From positions 1-7,463 of the forward strand of contig JASLRF010000537.1 in assembly GCA_030744095.1 (NCBI GenBank): DNA of 7,463 nt, in the 5' to 3' direction. Positions 1 through 6,000 of the stretch are shown piece after piece. How positions within the stretch are numbered: position 1 is the first letter of the stretch; every line of letters begins with the position of its first letter. Below the pieces are notes generated by a model, which made no database searches, was not told where the DNA came from, and saw only the letters and a list, made by a program, of their open reading frames with translations. The translations under genes and the position numbers were made by a program. The DNA is from Pirellulaceae bacterium. GTDB lineage: Bacteria > Planctomycetota > Planctomycetia > Pirellulales > Pirellulaceae.

Positions 1-3000
1 TAACTCGACGCTCAATGTCTTTGACGACAGCGGCAGGTTGATCCTGATTGGCCATGATTCCAACATTGCCGAAGACCGGTCCGGTCCGTTGGCGGGTGCC
101 GATCTGACTGACCTTTCGCGCGGCAGTGTCGGCCCGAAAGATCCGTACATCGGTCCTGTCGAGTTGCCTCAAGGCACGTATTTCCCCGTGGTGACTTCCA
201 ACGGTCAGATTTCCGCTGATCTGCTTGGCAATCGGCTGCTCCGCTTAGAGCCGGTCAATTCCGTGATCCGGATCGCGGAAGACCATATTGGTTCCTTTGG
301 TGGTTCGACGGCGGAGGATCCTGTGGTGCCAGTGTTGCTGGATCCGAACTTCGTGGGTTCGGGAACAAACCTCTGGCACGTGACCGGCAATCGGGCAGCG
401 AACCCGGGGCACGGGCTCAACGAAGTCTTCGACCTTAGCCGGAGTGGTGCGAGCCTGACCGACGGTGGCGACAGTTTCTACTTTGGTGACGAGTCGGCCG
501 GCAACACGGTTCCTGCTGGTTCGATGGGGAACATGCTCTCCAATCCATTCAGCTTGAAGGGTTATTCGGCGAATGACCGCCCTGTTCTGTATTTCAACTA
601 TTTCATCGACAACGATTCCGGCCAGGATGCCTTTCGTGTGTCGCTCGTCGATGCAGGTGGGAACGCAACTTTGGTGGCTTCCAGCAATACATCGGACGCT
701 TCCAGTCCCGCCGTTACGCTACTGTCGCAAGCGTCAGGCAGCGATTGGTTGCAAGCCCGAATTGAACTCGACACGTTCGCTGGCTCGGAGACGCTTCGTT
801 TGAGGTTCGAATACGATGGCGTTTCCACGGGATCCAATGAGGGGGCCTACATCGACGACGTGATCATCGGATTCGCCGAACGTGGCGAGATGGTGACAGG
901 TGCCGCCTCGAATCCGAACTTCACGACCGACCCGAATGCCCCACCCGCAGAGACTCTCGTCGGCAACTACCAACTCGAGATTCGCAAGGCAAGCGAATTC
1001 GGCACCTCCGGTCAGGCGACATCAACGATCCGCAGCGCGACGGTTTGGGGAATCCAGCCGGGCACTCGGCAGATTCTCCAGATCGATCCAGCCAACGGCG
1101 CGATTGTCGGGCAGTTCCCGGCTCCGGATCCTCTGGCACCTGGTCATCTGGTCGCTGGCTTGTCAATCGCCGAGGGCGGCAATTCGCTCATCTACGTTAA
1201 CGGCGAGTTGGACGGGAGCATCCTTTATCGACTCGATCCGACCAACGGGACAATTCTCTCGACCGAACTCCTTCCATCAATCTCCGGATCTTCTCCAGGC
1301 GATCGCGGTGGTCTCAGCTACGAATCGCCGGGGACGATTTTCGCCGTGGACGGCATCCTGGGTGTAGACGCCCAGACGGGCTTTGGTGGCCCTGTGACGC
1401 AACATCTGAGTGCGACATTTGCTGAACCTACGATTCCGGGCGCCATGGGTGGCGATGACAATGGCCGCCAGTTCTTGGATGCCGGCGCGCTCATCGTGGA
1501 ATATGATCCGTCCCTTGCCAATTCCATTATGAATTCGTTCCCCGCTCAAGTTCCTCAAATGCAGGGAATGGCATTTGATGGCACGTTTCTCTATGTCTCT
1601 GATGCCGCCGGGAATCTGGTGACGCTCGATCCAGACACCGGTACGATCCGTCAAACGGTTGCGATCCCGGGCGGCAATCTCATCGGTTTGGCGGCTGCTC
1701 GATTCAACAATGCGAATGTTGGTTTGACGCTGACAGGCAGCATCGACACCAACGACCGCGAGGCGCAAGTCACAACGTTAATCGCTCCTGCCGGTACGGA
1801 CGTGGTCGACGGACAGACGTTCACGGTGGGCGACGGAGTGAATGAACTCACATTCGAATTCGAAGATCCGGAGATTGGTGACGGCATCAGCGGTGGCCAC
1901 GTCGAAATTCGCTTCAAAACGTCGGACAACGATCCGATGAACCCCGTGTTCTTGCCGGATACGGATTCGGTCATTGCGACGAGGATTCGCGATGCGATCA
2001 ACAGCCCGCAAGCTCAGACCATTATCAATCTTCGTGCCGCCAAGTCCGATGGCGAAGTCACCGGCACGGCCAGCAGTGACAATCGCATCAACCTCTTTGG
2101 CACCGCATTGGTCGACGTTCCCGACTCATTCGAGATCACGGAAACGACCAATAACGCCAACCAGTTGCGCGACGTGATTGTTGGTTCAGCAGTCGAATCG
2201 GTGGGCAACGCCACGTTTGTCGGTAGTGATGTTTCTGCCGGCCTGTTCCGGGGCGGTCTGGAAACGATCGGATTGGAATCTGGGATTGTCCTGACAACCG
2301 GCGATGCCAACTTTGCCGACGATCCCAATCCGGTCAACACGCAGAACGGGCGAGCTTCCGAGCAAGGTGATGCCAATCTGGACGCAGAACTTGGCGTCAC
2401 GACGGTGGACACAACCTATCTGGAATTCGACTTCACATTGCCGCCCTTGCCTGCCACGCCTCCCATGGCCAGCAACGATTTGTATCTCAATTTCGTGTTT
2501 GCCTCCGAGGAATATAACGAATCGATCGGTTCGGCATTCACCGATGCCGTGGCAATTTTCGTGGACGAAGGTGCCGATGGCGTGGACGTCAAGAATATTG
2601 CCTTGGTGCCGGGCATGTCACCGCTTGACCCTGTCTCGATTGATACCGTCAACGGCGGCGACCCGTTCGATCCCTCTGGTCTGATCGGTGCCAACCCACA
2701 GTTCTTCAACAACAACGATCCGAACCAGGGCGGCCAGTTCCTGGACGAATTCGGTTACGACGGATTTACCGACGTGTTCGTCGCGTCGCTGGCTGGTGCC
2801 GATGCATTGACGACGGATGGAACGCACCGAATCAAGATCGCGATCTCCGACGTGGACGACTTATCCGCCGACAGCGCGGTATTCATTGAAGCCGTTAGCA
2901 TGCAGAGTTTCCTGACCACGGATCCGGACACTGGGCCATTTGTGCGGGATCCCGAAGGAATCGCCAGCATCCGCCACGAAGGGCAAGGCGATCAGAATCG

Positions 3001-6000
3001 CTTCCGCGATCAGGGCCTGGTGATGATCCACTCGAATACGGTCACGGATTCCAAGACGTATGGGATTGTCGCCGATGCGGGTGAGCGCGACACCGACGGC
3101 AGCTTCGCCTCGAATCGAGATTCTGGCGGTACCAGCAGCGCGCTGGACCGGGTACCGGTTCGCCTGCAAAGTCCCGTTCCCGGCCCGGTCCGCAATTTGG
3201 TCGCGCCGAACAACGTACCGGCCACGGGTGGATTCACTCCCAGCGTGACGATTGCCAACAACACCATCACCAGTGACGGGTCGCTCGGCGGTATCCACGT
3301 CAGCGGGAACAGCCAGACCTACGAACTGACGCCGCGGCGCCCGTCCGTGCATCCGGTTCAGAACTTGATCGAATTCACCGCGGGCGACGAGGTCTGCGAT
3401 GGTGAAAACTTTACGATCAGGGCTTTTGGTCAGTCCGTCAGGTTTGAATTTGAAGACATCTCCGGTTCACCGGTGATCGAATGCGGCAGCGGCGCCGTGG
3501 GTGGTAACGGTTGGGTTGATGGCCGGATTCCGATCTACTATCGGCGATCGCTTGATCCCGTTCAGGGGTATAGGCAAACAGAGATGGCTCAGGCGATCAA
3601 GAATGCGATCGACAGCAGCACCTTGGTCTCCAACGACAGTACGATGGTCATCCAAACGTACATTGCCCCCAGTCGCTCACCCGGAGGTTTCACTCCCGGT
3701 CCAGATCCAGCGGTCTTTGTCGAGCACGTCAGTGGTATTGGATCAAGCCCTCCCGGCTCCGGAGTGCTCCGCATTCGCCGCGTGGGACATGCCTATCAGC
3801 CCCAACCGTTCGCGCGGGTTGTCAACAACACGATTTTTGGGAATGACGGAGACTTCTCCTTCTTCGCCGATCCAAGCCTCGAATCGAACGACACGCTGTT
3901 CAACGCCATCGATACACGGCAAGGTCGCCAACACAATCCCGAGTCCTTTACGGCATCGGCCACGATCGGCGATACGCAGAATTTCCGGGACGATGACTCC
4001 GTTGACGTCGACTTCTACCGATTTGAATTGGATGTCTCGGACCACGTAACGATCGATCTAGATGCGATCACGACTGGCAGCACGCTCAACCCCGTGTTGC
4101 GGCTGTTCAATTCGGTGGGTGAAGAGATTATGCGAAGCAGCGGCGACCCAGCGATGAACCTGGATCCGTCGATCGACTTCACGGCAGTTGTGCCGGGCAC
4201 GTACTTCGTCGGCGTCAGTGGTGCCGGTAACGACAGCTACAGCCCGCTTAGCCTCGGCAGCCGGATCGGCGGCGCGAGCACTGGCGACTACAGCATTGAA
4301 GTCAACGTGCGGGCTCCACGTACCTATGTGATCACAGCGCAACACGGTGCGAGGAACGGCACCTTCGAAATCGAGGATGTCACAGGCACCATTCGCACCG
4401 TAACGGTAACCTCGACGGCGGCTGAAGAGTTCCCGATTCTAGCCGTGCGACTCGCCAACGCGATCAACGCGGCGACGGGTGGAACCAACATTCAGAATCT
4501 CCCCAACGGCCCGTTTGGCGTGGCCAACCCGCTGCAGCCTGTTCAGGCCGAAGCCTACGGTGAACGCTATGTCGTTGTGCGGAATGCCGCCCGTATGACC
4601 CAGACATCGGGCAACATGACGATCACTCCCGTCTCGGACAACGACCTAGATCAGCTCCGTCAGGAGCGGGGAATTCTCGTCTCCGAGCAGGCCACGCCGA
4701 CCGTCTTGAACAACGTGTTGACGAACCTGCGTCGCGGTCTCGAACAAGTTTCATTCCATAGCGACAACCCTGGCCCCGCCGACGTCGGTCACTCCGTGCC
4801 TGGCGGGATGGTGGAAGGTGCCTCGGTCTACCAGCACAATAGTCTCAGTAACTCGAACATTCCCTTCAGCAGCGAGGACTTCCAAATCGCTTTGGGCGGT
4901 TTCGAATCGCTCTATGTCAACGCCGCTGACCACAACCTCTTCCCGGCCGATTTTGCCTTGTCGATCGATAGTTCGATCGATTCGTTGTCGGAACGGAGTG
5001 AATTCGGGCCGATCAAGGAAGCGCTTGGGATTTCGCTATCACCGATCCTGGCCCCGGACCGTGACGTAGTGGGCCAGCTGCGAGTGGACGACCCAGATGT
5101 CCAGACGCCCCTCGGCCAGGGTGCGAACGTGTTCAAGGACCGTGGCTCACTGGACCGCAGCGATTTTGTTGGACCATCCGCCTCGTTGGTTTTCCCGCAA
5201 GACAACGACGCAAACGATTTTGATCAGGACGGCGCGGTCTCGATCGTGCAATTGGACGAAGGCGTCTATTCCAACTTCACTATCCAAATCGTCGATGGCT
5301 TTAAAGCCGCCAATCCGTTTCCCGGTGTCGGCGTCGATGACGACACGCTTGATGGCCGCGTGCTTCCCATTGACGAAGATGGGATTCCGCTGCTCGTCAG
5401 AGGTCCTGCTTTGACGCTGTTCCGCGACGGTGTCTTCCTTCGCGAAGGGATCGATTACACGTTCCGCTACAATCAGACCAGCAACGAGGCGGTGTTGACG
5501 CCGTTGTCAGGTATTTGGCAAAGCGGGGTCTATGTGATTCGCGTGAACAATCGTGATCGCTTTGTGATCGACGCAGCCAGCGGCTCAGCAATTGACGATG
5601 GCGACGATTTTACGATCACCAACGCGATTGGCGAGACCGCGTCGATCGAGTTCGACAGCGGCTACACCGTTCGCATTACCCAAACCCTAGGCCTGCAAGT
5701 TCCGGCCATCGGTGCGGCCACTGGCGGTATTACGGATGGTCAGCGTTTCTCGATCACTCAAGACAATGGCGCGACAACCGTCGTTTTCGAGTTCGATCGT
5801 AACGGCAATGTGTTGCCAGACAATCGGCCCGTGCCGTTCGCCACTGCCGACAGTGCCTCCGCGCTGGCCGATAGCATCGTCGCCGCGATTCAGCAGGCGG
5901 TCATCGATGGTGATTTGAGCAGCCTACAGCCACGGAACCTCGGTAACGGCCTGGTGCATGTCGGCGCGACGACGGATCACGAAGTCGATACGACGTTTTC

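Noticed and set aside
900..1367. Second sense-strand open frame of 155 codons in another reading frame
   Set aside because: Highly Arg/Ser-rich with no domain. The main frame has coherent strands through the same bases.
1277..1768. Antisense open frame of 163 codons
   Set aside because: It overlaps the propeller-like segment, is Arg/His-rich without motif, and has no promoter or neighbour that would support expression.
3002..3316. Polysaccharide lyase or hydrolase activity of the beta-helix
   Set aside because: The rungs fit a generic parallel beta-helix, but I can see no conserved catalytic Asp/Arg/Lys arrangement of a pectate-lyase or hydrolase family.
2861..3352. Antisense open frame of 163 codons
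   Set aside because: It lies opposite the choice-of-anchor L end and the beta-helix start. The composition is of shadow type and no domain can be seen.
3501..4049. Second sense-strand open frame of 182 codons in another reading frame
   Set aside because: It overlaps R2, the beta-helix and the PPC start, whose motifs are clear in the main frame. Its own translation is Arg/Ser/Thr-rich and has no recognisable fold.
3362..4654. Possible frameshift or gene fusion, because the beta-helix is interrupted
   Set aside because: The frame is continuous through both boundaries and the inserted segments are well-formed modules with motifs in frame, so insertion of domains explains it better.
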